DNA from: Candidatus Methylomirabilota bacterium
GTDB lineage: Bacteria; Methylomirabilota; Methylomirabilia; Rokubacteriales; CSP1-6
Reading direction: 5' to 3'
Assembly: GCA_036002485.1 (NCBI GenBank)
Contig: DASYTI010000075.1
Coordinates: 1 to 41,968, forward strand
DNA length: 41,968 nt
This document shows positions 7,693-16,278 of the stretch, piece after piece (within the stretch, counting starts at the first letter, position 1; every line of letters starts with the position of its first letter). The notes beneath the pieces were generated by a model. That model searched no databases. It had not been told where the DNA came from and worked only from the letters and a program-made list of their open reading frames with translations. Position numbers and translations under genes: made by a program.

Positions 7693-8235
7693 TTACGGCA
7701 AGAGCTCCGGCCGCAGAGCGGCGGCCAGGAGGGCGACCTTGGACACCGACTCCGTGATGCGATCATCCAGGGCCATGGCCACCGCCTCCCGAAACGGGAC
7801 CACCCGGCGCTCGAAGAACTCGTCGTCATCGGCGGCGAGGGGATCGGGGGTGAGGTCCAGGCCCAGGAAGCAATGCGCCGTCTCGTCCAGGTAGGCGTTG
7901 GACGGGTAGAAGCGGGTGAGGAAGGTCAGACGACCGGCGCGATGGCCGCCCTCCTCACGCAGCTCGCGCTGCGCCGCGGCCTCGGGCGATTCACCGAGCT
8001 GTCCGCCGCCGCCCGGCAGCTCCCACGAGGCCTCGCGGGCGAGATGGCGGAACTGACGGATGAGGAGGACGTGATCGCGGTCGACGAAGGGCACTACCCC
8101 CACGGTCAGGCCCACGTGCAGCACCGGGTAGCGCCGCTCCGTGCCGTTGGGCAGCCGCCAGGCGTCCTCACGCAATGTGAGCTTTCCAAGATGCTGCAGC
8201 GTGGAGGAGCCGAGGAAGTGCCAGGTGCGGTCCAT
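7693..8235 (-). CDS. NUDIX hydrolase (ADP-ribose pyrophosphatase-like)
   Basis: The 180-residue protein has the NUDIX box G-x5-E-x7-REL-x-EE-x-G, read from GGQLGESPEAAAQRELREEG. It follows strands typical of the ADP-ribose pyrophosphatase branch: YPVLHVGLTVGVVPFVDRDHVLLIRQFRH, with an RQFR motif before ELPGG. A hydrophobic helix near the end (SKVALLAAALR) also fits. Members hydrolyse nucleoside diphosphates linked to another moiety, with Mg2+ held by the box glutamates. The gene diverges from the small gene at 8280 across only 44 bases. The family call is secure; the substrate is inferred. Confidence 0.88.
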   Translation of the reverse strand: MDRTWHFLGSSTLQHLGKLTLREDAWRLPNGTERRYPVLHVGLTVGVVPFVDRDHVLLIRQFRHLAREASWELPGGGGQLGESPEAAAQRELREEGGHRAGRLTFLTRFYPSNAYLDETAHCFLGLDLTPDPLAADDDEFFERRVVPFREAVAMALDDRITESVSKVALLAAALRPELLP

Positions 8236-8279
8236 GCGAAGCCCTGGCCCGACATTATACTTGTGCTATCCTCCGGGAC
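8236..8279. promoter_or_regulatory. Short divergent intergenic region, possible back-to-back promoters
   Basis: Only 44 bases separate two divergent starts. The stretch ATTATACTTGTGCTATCCT is much more A+T-rich than its surroundings and contains -10-like TATACT and TATCCT. No convincing -35 elements are visible. Confidence 0.3.
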
Positions 8280-8516
8280 ATGTCCTCCGACTCGCATGTG
8301 GAGCGCCTGATGGGCAAGCTGGTACGCGCGGTGGAGGTGTCACTGGAAGCGACCCAGGCCGCGCGCGATGCCGTGGCCGAGATCCTCAAGCGCGGGGCGG
8401 AAACGGGCATCCTTTTCTCGCGTCCCCGGGGCGGCGCGCCGGTCTCGGAGCTCGAGCTGACCGAGCGGGACCGCGACTTCCTCCGCTCACTCGGTATCCG
8501 ACCCGATCGGGGCTAG
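8280..8516 (+). CDS. Small hypothetical helical protein
   Basis: This 78-residue protein has no family I recognise. Residues 5-38 form an amphipathic helix (VERLMGKLVRAVEVSLEATQAARDAVAEILKR). The C-terminal third (SELELTERDRDFLRSLGIRPDRG) is charged. It has no signal peptide or membrane segment. Codon use is like that of its neighbours, and it is followed after three bases by the next gene, so it probably leads a three-gene unit (8280-9586). Confidence 0.6.
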   Translation: MSSDSHVERLMGKLVRAVEVSLEATQAARDAVAEILKRGAETGILFSRPRGGAPVSELELTERDRDFLRSLGIRPDRG

Positions 8517-8519
8517 GCC

Positions 8520-8771
8520 ATGCGCGCGGTGCTCCTGCTGGCTGTCCTGGTCATCGCCTTCGTGTTCATCTCCCCGATGCTGCGTGGATGGCGGCTCCGG
8601 CTGGGCGGGGCCGAGACCGAGCGGCCCGATCCGCTCGTGAAGGATCCGTTCTGCGGCACCTATGTGGTGCGCTCGCGGGCGATTCGCCGGGAGAGCGGCG
8701 GCGAAGCGCTCCACTTCTGCAGCGTCGAGTGCGCCGCGCGCTTCGCGCGAGGCGACCGCCCGGTTTCCTGA
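8520..8771 (+). CDS. Membrane-anchored small protein with YHS/PP0621-like cysteine motif
   Basis: This 83-residue protein has one N-terminal membrane segment (residues 3-21, AVLLLAVLVIAFVFISPML). A soluble part follows with DPFCGTYV near residue 43 and FCSVECAARF near residue 66. The paired Cys motifs D-P-x-C-G and F-C-S-x-x-C resemble PP0621-type and TRASH/YHS metal-binding modules. A metal-sensing or metal-handling role at the membrane is possible but unproven. It sits between the hypothetical gene at 8280 and the HAD phosphatase, with very short spacers. Confidence 0.65.
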   Translation: MRAVLLLAVLVIAFVFISPMLRGWRLRLGGAETERPDPLVKDPFCGTYVVRSRAIRRESGGEALHFCSVECAARFARGDRPVS

Positions 8772-8776
8772 CTCGC

Positions 8777-9586
8777 GTGCCGTACCGCGTGCTCGTCTGC
8801 GACCTCGACGGCACCTTGCTCCTCGACCCGCCCGACCTCGATCCGGATCTCGTCGCGGGCTGCCGCCGGGCCGTCTCGCGCGGGCTCATCTTTTGCGTGG
8901 CCACGGGCCGCATGCCCCCCGGGGCCGAGCGGTACATCGCGGAGCTCGACGCGGCCGGACCCGGGGTCTTCTACAACGGCGCCCTTGTGCGCGATTCCGA
9001 GGACGGGCGCGACCTGATGCGCCTGACCCTTCCGCGCGGGCTCATCTGGCGGGCCCACGAGATCTTCGCTCACGCGCCCGTCAACCCCCTCTTCTATCGA
9101 GACGATCAGCTTTACTGTCTCGACGAGAGCTGGGCGGCCCGCCTCTACTCAGAGGAGCAGGCGGTGCCGCTGGAGGTCATCGACCAGCCGGCCGATTTCC
9201 TCAGCATGGGCGGGTTCGTCAAGTCCCTGTTCATCGGTCATCCCGAGACGCTTCCCATCGTCCGTGACGATCTGACGCGGGCCGTGGGCAAGGAGGCGCG
9301 GCTCGTCATGACCCGGCGAGACTACCTCGAGATGATTCCGCCCACGGCCTCCAAGGGCGCGGCCCTCCGCGTGGTGGCCGATCACCTCGGCATGCCCCTC
9401 GAGGACATCGTCGCGGTGGGCGATCAGGAAAACGATCTGGAGATGATCCTGGCGGCGGGTCTTGGCGTCGCCATGCCGCAGGCGCCCGAGGCCGTGCGGG
9501 CCAAGGCCGGGCGGGTGGCGCCAACGCCGGACAAGGGCGGGCTCCTCGCTCTGTTCCGAGAGATCCTGCCCGAATACTTCAGCTGA
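8777..9586 (+). CDS. HAD superfamily (Cof-type) phosphatase
   Basis: A 269-residue HAD hydrolase of the Cof/YidA type (type IIB cap). Motif I is CDLDGTLL near residue 9 with the two catalytic Asp residues. Motif II is CVATGRMP. The Lys of motif III lies in PTASKGAALR, and motif IV is VAVGDQENDLEM, binding Mg2+. The C-terminus AMPQAPEAVRAKAGRVAPTPDKGG is the typical Cof ending. Such enzymes dephosphorylate sugar phosphates or flavin/pyridoxal phosphates; the substrate is not predictable. GTG 8777 begins just after the previous stop (8771), and no ATG lies nearby. Confidence 0.88.
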   Translation: MPYRVLVCDLDGTLLLDPPDLDPDLVAGCRRAVSRGLIFCVATGRMPPGAERYIAELDAAGPGVFYNGALVRDSEDGRDLMRLTLPRGLIWRAHEIFAHAPVNPLFYRDDQLYCLDESWAARLYSEEQAVPLEVIDQPADFLSMGGFVKSLFIGHPETLPIVRDDLTRAVGKEARLVMTRRDYLEMIPPTASKGAALRVVADHLGMPLEDIVAVGDQENDLEMILAAGLGVAMPQAPEAVRAKAGRVAPTPDKGGLLALFREILPEYFS

Positions 9587-9669
9587 TCTGGCGACCTCCG
9601 GCCGGGTTGGTCCGGGGCGCCTCGGCTCTCGTCAAATCCTTCGCGGAGTTAGCCTCCCGCTGAATCGGG

Positions 9670-9708
9670 GAATCCCTGACGGTCTCCAGGGATTCGTCCG
9701 GTTATACT
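9670..9708 (+). promoter_or_regulatory. Putative operator palindrome and -10 element before the multi-GAF kinase
   Basis: GAATCCCT (9670-9677) and AGGGATTC (9688-9695) form a perfect inverted repeat with a ten-base spacer. TATACT follows at 9703-9708, a good -10 hexamer. The predicted transcript start is about 14 bases before the kinase ATG at 9723, and no ribosome-binding site is visible, so the mRNA would be nearly leaderless. No clear -35 is seen, which would suit an activator or repressor binding at the palindrome. Confidence 0.4.
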
Positions 9709-9722
9709 GACCGAGACTCACG

Positions 9723-12700
9723 ATGAGCGACGAGACCCCCACTCCTATCGCCCGACCGGCGGCGGAGCCGCCCGCGGCGAGCGAAGTCCTCGAGGCCCGG
9801 CGGCGCGAGACCACGGGACTCCTGGCCGTCGCCCGCGTGGTAAGCACCACGACTGATCTGCCCGAGGCTCTCCGGCTCATCTGCCGGGAGCTCGGGCGGC
9901 TCACGGGAGCCGAGACGGTGTCGGCCTATCTCCACGATGGCCGCACGAGCCTGCTCCGGCCCATTGCCGCTCATGGAGTGCCCAAGCAGGCCGTGGAGGC
10001 CCTCAGCACGACGGCGCTCTCGCTCGACGTGCCCGCCGTCGCCGAGGGGCTCTTCAGCCACGGGCACATCGTCTGGTCGGACGATGTCGCGGGCGATCCG
10101 CGCTTCGCCGTGCAGCCCTTCAAGCGCTTCCCCCACCAGGCCGGCCTGGTCATCCCCATCGTCCTCGACGGGAAGATCTCCGGCGCCTTCCATCTGATCT
10201 GGTGGGAGCAGCGCCGGCGCTTCGACGCGGCGGAGCTGGCTCCGCTCCAGGTCATCGGCGAGCAAGCGGGGATCCTCCTGAACCACGCGCGGCTGCGGGA
10301 CGCCCTCGAGGGGCGCGCCATGCGGTTGCGGGCCCTGTCCCGCGTCAACCAGGTCGTCTCGTCCTCGCTCGACGAGCGCGAGGTCCTGGGCACCATCGCC
10401 CGCGCCGCCGCCGAGATGATGGGCGCGCCCTTCGTCTCCTTCTGGGTCGCCGACGAGGTGACGCATACGGTCACGCGACGCGCGGTCTCGGACGAGACAC
10501 TGGCCGTGGGGCTGCCCGACGCGCCCGTCGCCTACGGCGAGGGCGCCCTAGGCTGGGTCGCCGAGCGTCGCCAGAACCTGGACGTGCCCGATGTGACGCG
10601 GGACGAGCGCTTCGTCTTCCGCGACTGGTGGGCCGCGCGCGGGTTCAGGAGCTTCCTCGGCGTGCCCGTCATGCTCGAGGGCTCGCTCCTCGCCGTGCTC
10701 GCGATCTGCGGTCGGGCCCCCCTCCATCTGGGACCCGACGAGCGCGAGCTCCTGGAGAGCTTCGTGGCGCAGGCCGCGGTCGCCGTGCGCAATATGCGCC
10801 TGTACGCGGAGTCTGCTCTCTACGCCAACCGGCTGGAGACCTTGACGGGCCTGAGCCGCACCCTGACCGCCTCGCTCGATCCCGAGACCATCCTGCCCGC
10901 CGTGGTGGACGCGGCCCTCACCCTCTTCCCCGGCGGCGCCTGCCAGCTCTGGACGCTCGAGGGCGAGCGCTTGCGCCTGCGCGCCGAATCCGGAGAGGAG
11001 CCGTCCGGCCCGCGCCGTGGGCCTCTCGAGCTCGCACTCGGCGAGGGCGTGGTCGGCGAGGTGGCGGCCCGCGGCCGCTCGATCTTCGTGGACGATCTGC
11101 CCGCCCGTCTCGCCACGAGGCCGGACCCGTCGCTGGCTCCGGCCTTCGTCAAGGCGGGGATGGTCTCGGCCGCCACCCTGCCCCTCCTCGTCGCGGGGCA
11201 GGCCGTCGGCGTCGTCTGCCTCATGAGCGCCACGCGCCGCACCTTCACCTCGAGCGAGACCAAGGTCATGGAGGCCTTTGCCGAGCACGCCGCGGTGGCC
11301 CTGACCAAGGCCCGGCTCTTCCAGGACATCCAGGACCGCCGGCGGGTGAGCGAGGAGCTCTACACCCTGACCGTGGGCATGATGCGCTCCATGGATGTCC
11401 AGCAGCGCGTCGACACCTTTGTCCACGGCGCGCGCGAGGCGCTGAACTTCGACCGGATCAGCGTGCTCCTCGCCGACCCTGATGAGCACACCTTCGTCGT
11501 CGCCGCGAGCAGCGATCCCGAGGCGGCGGGCCGCCGGGTGCTGCCCATCGCGGGCAGCGGCGCCCTCGAGCGAGCCTGGACCTCGGGCGAGACGGTCATG
11601 GTGCTGACGGATGCCGATCTCGAGGCGCTGCCTCCGCTGCACCTGGACCTGCGGGAGCACCCGCTCCTGAGGCTGCGACGCTTCGCCGCGGTGCCCCTGC
11701 GCTTCCAGGAGCGCTCGATCGGCGTCGTGCTCGTGGACAACAAGGGCAGCCGTCGGCCCATCATGCGGCGAGGCGTCGCCCAGCTCGAGCTCTTCTGCCA
11801 GCAGCTCCAGAGCCTGGTCTCCAACGCCCGCCTCTGGGCGGAGACCCAGCGCCGCGAGCGGGACGCCACCCTGCTCCTCGATGTCACCCGTCGGCTGTCC
11901 TCCACCCTCGATCTCGAGCAGGTGCTCGACATCATCACGGAGAGCACGCTCGGGGTCCTCGAGTGCGACGCCTCGGGCTTCTACCGCTGGGACGCGGCGC
12001 GAAACGGCCTCGTCTTCGTCCGCGGCCGCCATGTGCCCGAGGCCATGACGCGCGCCATCGTGCTGCGCGCCGGGGAAGGGGTGAGTGGCCGCGCCTACGC
12101 GGAGCGCAAGCCCTCCTGGACGGCGGACGCGCACGCCGACCCTTCCCTCGGCTATTCCCAGGCGACCCGCGCGGCCCTGGCCGTCGAGGGCGCCCCGCGC
12201 GCTTTCATCGCGGCGCCCATCGTCATCCGCGACGAGGTGTTCGGCGTGCTCATGGGCGCCTCGCGGGAGCCGCGCCTCTTCTCCGAACAGGACGTGCACG
12301 TGCTCTCGACCATGGCCGCCCAGGCCGCGGTGGCCATCGAGAATGCGCGGCTCTACACGGTGACCCAATACAATCTCGCCGGGGCGGCCCTCCTGAACGA
12401 CGCGGCCCGCACGCTGCATCGCACGCTCGACGCCCGGCGTCTGCTTCCCGACGCGCTGGCCAGCCTCGGGCAGACCTTCAACGCGGTGGGCGCCGCCGTC
12501 ATGCTTTTCGGCGACACGGGCTCCGGGCAGGCCAAGGTCATTCGCTGGGGCACCTTGCCCGAGGACGCCGTGCGCGCGCTCGCCGAGCCGCTGCGACGGC
12601 GGGAGGCGCCGCTCCTCGTACCGGACGTGACGGCACGTCCGGAGCTGCTCCCCGAAGGTCTCCTCGAGCGTGGTCCGCGCGGTCTGGCCGCCTTCCCGGT

Positions 12701-14336
12701 GCGCGGCCGGAGCCGGGTGCTGGGAGGTCTCGTCCTCGTCTTCGCGGGGCCGCGCTCGCTCTACGAGGCGGAGACCCGGCTGCTCGCCGCCTATGCCGAC
12801 CAGCTCGCCATGGCCCTCGACAATGCCGCGCTGTTCGAGGAGGCGGAGAACAAGAAGACGCAGCTCGAACAGGTCTTCGCCTCGACCACCGACGGCTTTC
12901 TCGTGGCCGATCTTTCCGGTCGCATCGTCGCCTTCAACCGCCAGGGCGGTGACCTCCTGGGCATCTCCCCCGAGGAAGTCATCGGGCGCCCCTTCCATCG
13001 CCTCGTGGACGCGCTGGGGCCGGCCGTGGCCTGGGAGGCGGCGGGCGGGCGGGCCCTGGAGACCGTGATCACGGGCGGCCGGCCCGAGGCTGCCCTCGGC
13101 GATCTCGAGGTGCGCATGCCGGAGCCGCGCACGCTGGGATGGCGCGCGGCGCCCATGCGCGATCTGCTCGGCGGAGCCGTGGGCGTCACCATCACGTTCA
13201 ACGACGTCACGCGGCAGCGCGAGATCGACCGGATGAAGACCGAGTTCGTCTCCACCGTGTCGCACGAGCTCCGCACGCCGCTGACGTCCATCAAGGGCTC
13301 GCTCCACCTGCTCCTGTCGGATCCCGCCCTCACCCTCGACCATACCCAGCGCCAGCTGATCGACATCTCCGTCAAGAACACCGACCGCCTCATCCGGCTC
13401 ATCACCAATATCCTCGACATCTCCAAGATCGAGGCGGGCCACATCCAGCTCGACCTGGGGCCCCACCAGGTGGACGAGTTCGTGTCGGTGGCCGTGGACG
13501 GCATCGCGGCCTTCGCGGAGTCGCGCGGCATCACCATCACCGTCGACACGGATGCGGGGCTGCCGCCCCTCAAGGTGGATGTCGATCGCATGGTGCAGGT
13601 CGTCACCAATCTCCTGTCCAACGCCATCAAGTTCTCGCCCCCGGGCGGCAGCGTGAGCGTGACGGTGAAGCCCACGGGCCGAAAGGCCGAGCTGCGCGTG
13701 CGCGACCAGGGCCGTGGCATCGCCGCCGATGACATGGGCAAGCTCTTCAAGAAGTTCCAGCAGCTGGACGGTAGCAATGTCCGCTCGGTCGGGGGCACGG
13801 GGCTGGGCCTGGCCATCTGCCGGGGGATTGTCGAGGAGCACGGAGGCTCGATCGGGGTGGAGAGCCAGCTCGGCCAGGGGGCGACCTTCATCGTCAAGCT
13901 GCCCCTCCCGGTCGTGGAGGCGCCGCGGCCCGTCGACCGGGAATCCAGCGTGCCGAGCGGTCCGCTCATCCTGGTGGTGGACGACGAGCCCGACATCCGG
14001 ATGCTCTTGCGGGACCAGCTCGAGCTGGAGGGATTTCGCGTGCTCGAGGCGGGCCGTGCCCTGGAGGCAGTCGAGATCGCGCGCGAGCGGCTGCCCGACC
14101 TCGTGACCATGGACCTGATGCTCCCGGACCTCGACGGCTTCGAGGCCATCCGCCTCCTGCGCGAGAACGAGCGCACGCGGGAGACGCCCGTGGTCATCCT
14201 GTCCGCCATCGAGCTGGGCGACGACGACACGCGCGCCTTGGGTCCCACCGTCCACCTCGCCAAGCCGTTTTCCTCCGCGGATCTCCTGGCGGCGATCCGC
14301 GCCAACCTTCGTGTGGATCGGAGCGTCGGCCGATGA
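9723..14336 (+). CDS. Giant multi-GAF hybrid sensor histidine kinase
   Basis: At 1,537 residues this is exceptionally long for a kinase. Approximate order: about six GAF-type sensory modules in tandem (residues 30-190, 200-360, 365-540, 550-705, 710-880 and 885-1040), each ending in the usual AAVAIENARLY-like helix. A PAS module follows (about 1045-1150, FASTTDGFLVADLSGRIVAF). HisKA is SHELRTP with phospho-acceptor His1181. The HATPase has N box NLLSNAIKFS, DQGRGI and GTGLGLAICRGIVEEHGG. A C-terminal receiver has VVDDEPD (1419-1425) and phospho-acceptor Asp1464 (MDLMLPD). There is no membrane segment, so it senses cytoplasmic ligands. Its stop overlaps the start of the receiver-phosphatase gene, and the two form one signalling unit. 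The ligands are unknown. Confidence 0.92.
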   Translation: MSDETPTPIARPAAEPPAASEVLEARRRETTGLLAVARVVSTTTDLPEALRLICRELGRLTGAETVSAYLHDGRTSLLRPIAAHGVPKQAVEALSTTALSLDVPAVAEGLFSHGHIVWSDDVAGDPRFAVQPFKRFPHQAGLVIPIVLDGKISGAFHLIWWEQRRRFDAAELAPLQVIGEQAGILLNHARLRDALEGRAMRLRALSRVNQVVSSSLDEREVLGTIARAAAEMMGAPFVSFWVADEVTHTVTRRAVSDETLAVGLPDAPVAYGEGALGWVAERRQNLDVPDVTRDERFVFRDWWAARGFRSFLGVPVMLEGSLLAVLAICGRAPLHLGPDERELLESFVAQAAVAVRNMRLYAESALYANRLETLTGLSRTLTASLDPETILPAVVDAALTLFPGGACQLWTLEGERLRLRAESGEEPSGPRRGPLELALGEGVVGEVAARGRSIFVDDLPARLATRPDPSLAPAFVKAGMVSAATLPLLVAGQAVGVVCLMSATRRTFTSSETKVMEAFAEHAAVALTKARLFQDIQDRRRVSEELYTLTVGMMRSMDVQQRVDTFVHGAREALNFDRISVLLADPDEHTFVVAASSDPEAAGRRVLPIAGSGALERAWTSGETVMVLTDADLEALPPLHLDLREHPLLRLRRFAAVPLRFQERSIGVVLVDNKGSRRPIMRRGVAQLELFCQQLQSLVSNARLWAETQRRERDATLLLDVTRRLSSTLDLEQVLDIITESTLGVLECDASGFYRWDAARNGLVFVRGRHVPEAMTRAIVLRAGEGVSGRAYAERKPSWTADAHADPSLGYSQATRAALAVEGAPRAFIAAPIVIRDEVFGVLMGASREPRLFSEQDVHVLSTMAAQAAVAIENARLYTVTQYNLAGAALLNDAARTLHRTLDARRLLPDALASLGQTFNAVGAAVMLFGDTGSGQAKVIRWGTLPEDAVRALAEPLRRREAPLLVPDVTARPELLPEGLLERGPRGLAAFPVRGRSRVLGGLVLVFAGPRSLYEAETRLLAAYADQLAMALDNAALFEEAENKKTQLEQVFASTTDGFLVADLSGRIVAFNRQGGDLLGISPEEVIGRPFHRLVDALGPAVAWEAAGGRALETVITGGRPEAALGDLEVRMPEPRTLGWRAAPMRDLLGGAVGVTITFNDVTRQREIDRMKTEFVSTVSHELRTPLTSIKGSLHLLLSDPALTLDHTQRQLIDISVKNTDRLIRLITNILDISKIEAGHIQLDLGPHQVDEFVSVAVDGIAAFAESRGITITVDTDAGLPPLKVDVDRMVQVVTNLLSNAIKFSPPGGSVSVTVKPTGRKAELRVRDQGRGIAADDMGKLFKKFQQLDGSNVRSVGGTGLGLAICRGIVEEHGGSIGVESQLGQGATFIVKLPLPVVEAPRPVDRESSVPSGPLILVVDDEPDIRMLLRDQLELEGFRVLEAGRALEAVEIARERLPDLVTMDLMLPDLDGFEAIRLLRENERTRETPVVILSAIELGDDDTRALGPTVHLAKPFSSADLLAAIRANLRVDRSVGR

Positions 14337-15496
14337 CCTCTTCGCGCATCCTCGTGGTGGACGACGAAGCGGACATCAGCACCATCCTCTCGGTGACCCT
14401 GCGCCGCGCCGGCTTCGAGGTCGAGACGGCCGGTGATGGCGTCGAGGCCATCGACCAGATCAGACGCCAGCCGCCCGACCTGGTGATCCTGGACGTGATG
14501 ATGCCGCGCGCCGACGGCCTCGAGACCCTCAAGCGTATCCGCGAGCACGGGCCCACCGCGCAGCTGCCTGTCATCATGCTGACGGCCAAGACCCAGCTCG
14601 CGGACAAGATCCAGGGCTTCGATCGCGGCGCCGACGACTATGTCGCCAAGCCGTTCGAGCCGTCGGAGATGCTGGCGCGCGTGCAGTCGCTGCTGAAGCG
14701 CACGGCTCTGGCGCGCCTGACCGGCCCCCTCATGGGCGTGCTGGGCGACTGGTTCAATCGAGAAGGGGTGGCGCAGCTCACCCGCGATCTCGAGGCCGCG
14801 CGCGACATCCAGCAGCGCCTGCAACCTGCCGTGCCGTCCGCGCTGGCCGGTCTCGAGGTGGGCGCGCTCCTCCGCCCCTCGACCATGGTGGGCGGCGACT
14901 TCTTCGACATCTTCCCCATGGGCGAGCGGATCGGCGTGGCCGTGGGCGACGTCTCCGGCAAGGGCATCCCGGCCGCCCTGCTCATGGTCATGGTCCGCAC
15001 CCTGTTGCGCGAGATCGCGCGGGGGCTCAGCGAGCCCGCGGAGGTCCTGGCCAAGCTCAACGCCTCCCTGTGCCGCGACATGCCGCCGTCCATGTTCGTC
15101 ACCCTCGTCCTCGGCGTGCTCTTCCCGGGTCAGGTGGGACGCGTGGCCTTGGCCTCGGGCGGTCACCCGGAGCCGCTCCTCATGCGCGCCACCGCGAAGC
15201 CGGCCCCCGTGCGCGTGGGCGGCATGATCCTGGGTGTATTCGAGGAGACGGACTTCGAGCAGGTCGAGATCGATCTCGAGTCGGGCGATAGCGTCGTCCT
15301 CCTCACCGACGGTCTCATCGAGGCGCCGGACAAGGAGGGCAAGCGTCCAGGGCTGCCGCGGGCCCTCGAGGTCCTCGCTCGCTCGCGCGATCTCACGGCT
15401 CAGGGCCAGGCCGAGGCCCTGGCCGCCGACGTGCTCGAGCGCGGGGCGGCCCAGGTCCACGACGACATGACGACGTTCATCCTCAGGCGCCCCTAG
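14333..15496 (+). CDS. Response regulator with PP2C (RsbU/SpoIIE-type) phosphatase output
   Basis: The 387-residue protein has a receiver at residues 4-122 (VVDDEAD; phospho-acceptor Asp54 in VILDVMMP; Lys of YVAKPF). A helical linker with RDLEAARDIQQRLQP follows, the typical SpoIIE/RsbU entry motif. The PP2C domain occupies about 175-385, with metal-binding GGDFFDIF, GDVSGKG, LLTDG and DDMTTFIL. In RsbU-type systems the phosphatase dephosphorylates a STAS anti-anti-sigma protein, which then captures an RsbW-like kinase. The start overlaps the hybrid kinase stop by four bases (ATGA), so that kinase is the likely phosphodonor. A candidate STAS substrate lies about 6 kb downstream at 21507. Confidence 0.93.
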   Translation: MTSSRILVVDDEADISTILSVTLRRAGFEVETAGDGVEAIDQIRRQPPDLVILDVMMPRADGLETLKRIREHGPTAQLPVIMLTAKTQLADKIQGFDRGADDYVAKPFEPSEMLARVQSLLKRTALARLTGPLMGVLGDWFNREGVAQLTRDLEAARDIQQRLQPAVPSALAGLEVGALLRPSTMVGGDFFDIFPMGERIGVAVGDVSGKGIPAALLMVMVRTLLREIARGLSEPAEVLAKLNASLCRDMPPSMFVTLVLGVLFPGQVGRVALASGGHPEPLLMRATAKPAPVRVGGMILGVFEETDFEQVEIDLESGDSVVLLTDGLIEAPDKEGKRPGLPRALEVLARSRDLTAQGQAEALAADVLERGAAQVHDDMTTFILRRP

Positions 15497-15499
15497 ACT

Positions 15500-15690
15500 A
15501 GGAGGCTGTTCAAGTAGTTCGCATGCCCTCGCGAGCAAGAACGTTCGGCTTCGAGCGCCGGCTTGGCCGGCGCAGTTGTCAGATTGCTTGCCTCGGACGG
15601 CGGGGCCCCAGCCCCACGACGTCCTGCGGCTCGCACTGCGTCGGGGGGAGGATTCGGAAGGGGGGCGGAGCCCCCCTCCGAGATACTTAG
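15500..15690 (-). repeat. ~190-bp interspersed repeat, copy 1 (family B), inverted relative to copy 2
   Basis: The reverse complement of this stretch matches 21847-22027 along its whole length at well over 80 per cent by eye. Both copies keep a hairpin with arms GCGCCGGC / GCCGGCGC (here 15555-15573) whose loop differs, and a GGGGGC-GGA-GCCCCC-type hairpin at the other end. It fills the gap between the receiver-phosphatase gene and the CMD gene. No transposase or target-site duplication was recognised. Confidence 0.85.
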
Positions 15691-15699
15691 GAGGCGGCC

Positions 15700-16278
15700 G
15701 TGCCCAGAGTGCGCGAGATCGAAGACGACGGCGGCGATCCCATCTTGAAGGAAGTCTTCGCTCGACAGCATGAGCTCTTCGGGGGCCTACTGAATCCGAC
15801 CAAAGTTCTCGCGCACTGCCCGCCTATCCTCAAGGCGGCCGCCCAGCTCTCAGCCTCCATCGAGAAGTCCGGCCGGCTGCCCGCGGAGCTGCTGCCTCTG
15901 CTCTATCTCCGCGTGGCGCTGATCAATGGGTGTCCGTTCTGAATTGACATCAACGCATCCCGGGGGATGCAGGCGGGGGCGGACGAGGACAAGGTGAGAG
16001 AGGTGCCGACCTGGCGCGAGAGCACGCGCTTCTCGACCATGGAGCGCGCGGCCCTCGAATACGCGGAGGCCATGACCATCACGGGCCAGAAGGTGAGCGA
16101 CGAGCTTTTCGCCCGCCTCCGGACCATCTTCGACGAGGGGCAGATCGTCGAGCTCACGGCCGCGGTGGCCCTCGAGAACTTCCGCAGCAAGTTCAACGTG
16201 CCGCTGGGGATCGAGGCGCAGGGGTTCTGCACGATTACACCCCGCGCATCGAGCGACGCGGAGAGTCACCGCTCGTGA
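15700..16278 (+). CDS. CMD/AhpD-like protein with in-frame UGA at the CxxC motif (probable selenoprotein)
   Basis: GTG 15700 follows AGGAGG. The frame reads to NGCPF, meets TGA at 15940-15942, and continues in the same frame as IDINASRGMQAGADEDK to a TGA at 16276-16278. Read through, the product has 192 residues and aligns with carboxymuconolactone decarboxylase/AhpD-family proteins, whose active site here would be C-P-F-C. The UGA therefore replaces the second redox cysteine: Cys78, Pro79, Phe80, Sec81. Downstream sequence shows no decay; it keeps family motifs (MERAALEYAEAMT, VALENFRSKFNVPLGIEAQGFC) and high G+C third positions. A hairpin just after the UGA fits a bacterial SECIS. AhpD-like selenoproteins are known from metagenomes. 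The alternative is a TGC-to-TGA nonsense mutation. The selenocysteine machinery is not in this window. The likely role is thiol/peroxide redox chemistry. Confidence 0.78.
15955..15970 (+). promoter_or_regulatory. Candidate bacterial SECIS hairpin
   Basis: GCATCC-CGGG-GGATGC forms a six-base-pair stem with a four-base loop inside the coding sequence. The loop starts 18 bases after the UGA at 15940-15942. Bacterial SECIS elements as generally described have an apical loop roughly 16-37 bases after the UGA and a G among its first two loop bases; here the second loop base is G. The hairpin is short, so chance is possible, but position and shape both fit. Confidence 0.65.

Noticed and set aside
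10548-14255. Very long open frame on the minus strand opposite the multi-GAF kinase
   Set aside because: It is a shadow frame created by high G+C at third positions of the plus-strand gene. Its translation is rich in His, Arg and Glu with no domain logic, and the plus strand has unmistakable kinase motifs. The same applies to the long antisense frames opposite pelB-pelD, pelG and the ABC permease.
15494-15771. Minus-strand frame through repeat copy 1 as a protein-coding gene
   Set aside because: It is open in both repeat copies, but many amino-acid positions differ and part of it runs antisense into the CMD gene. It is better explained by G+C-rich composition of the repeat.
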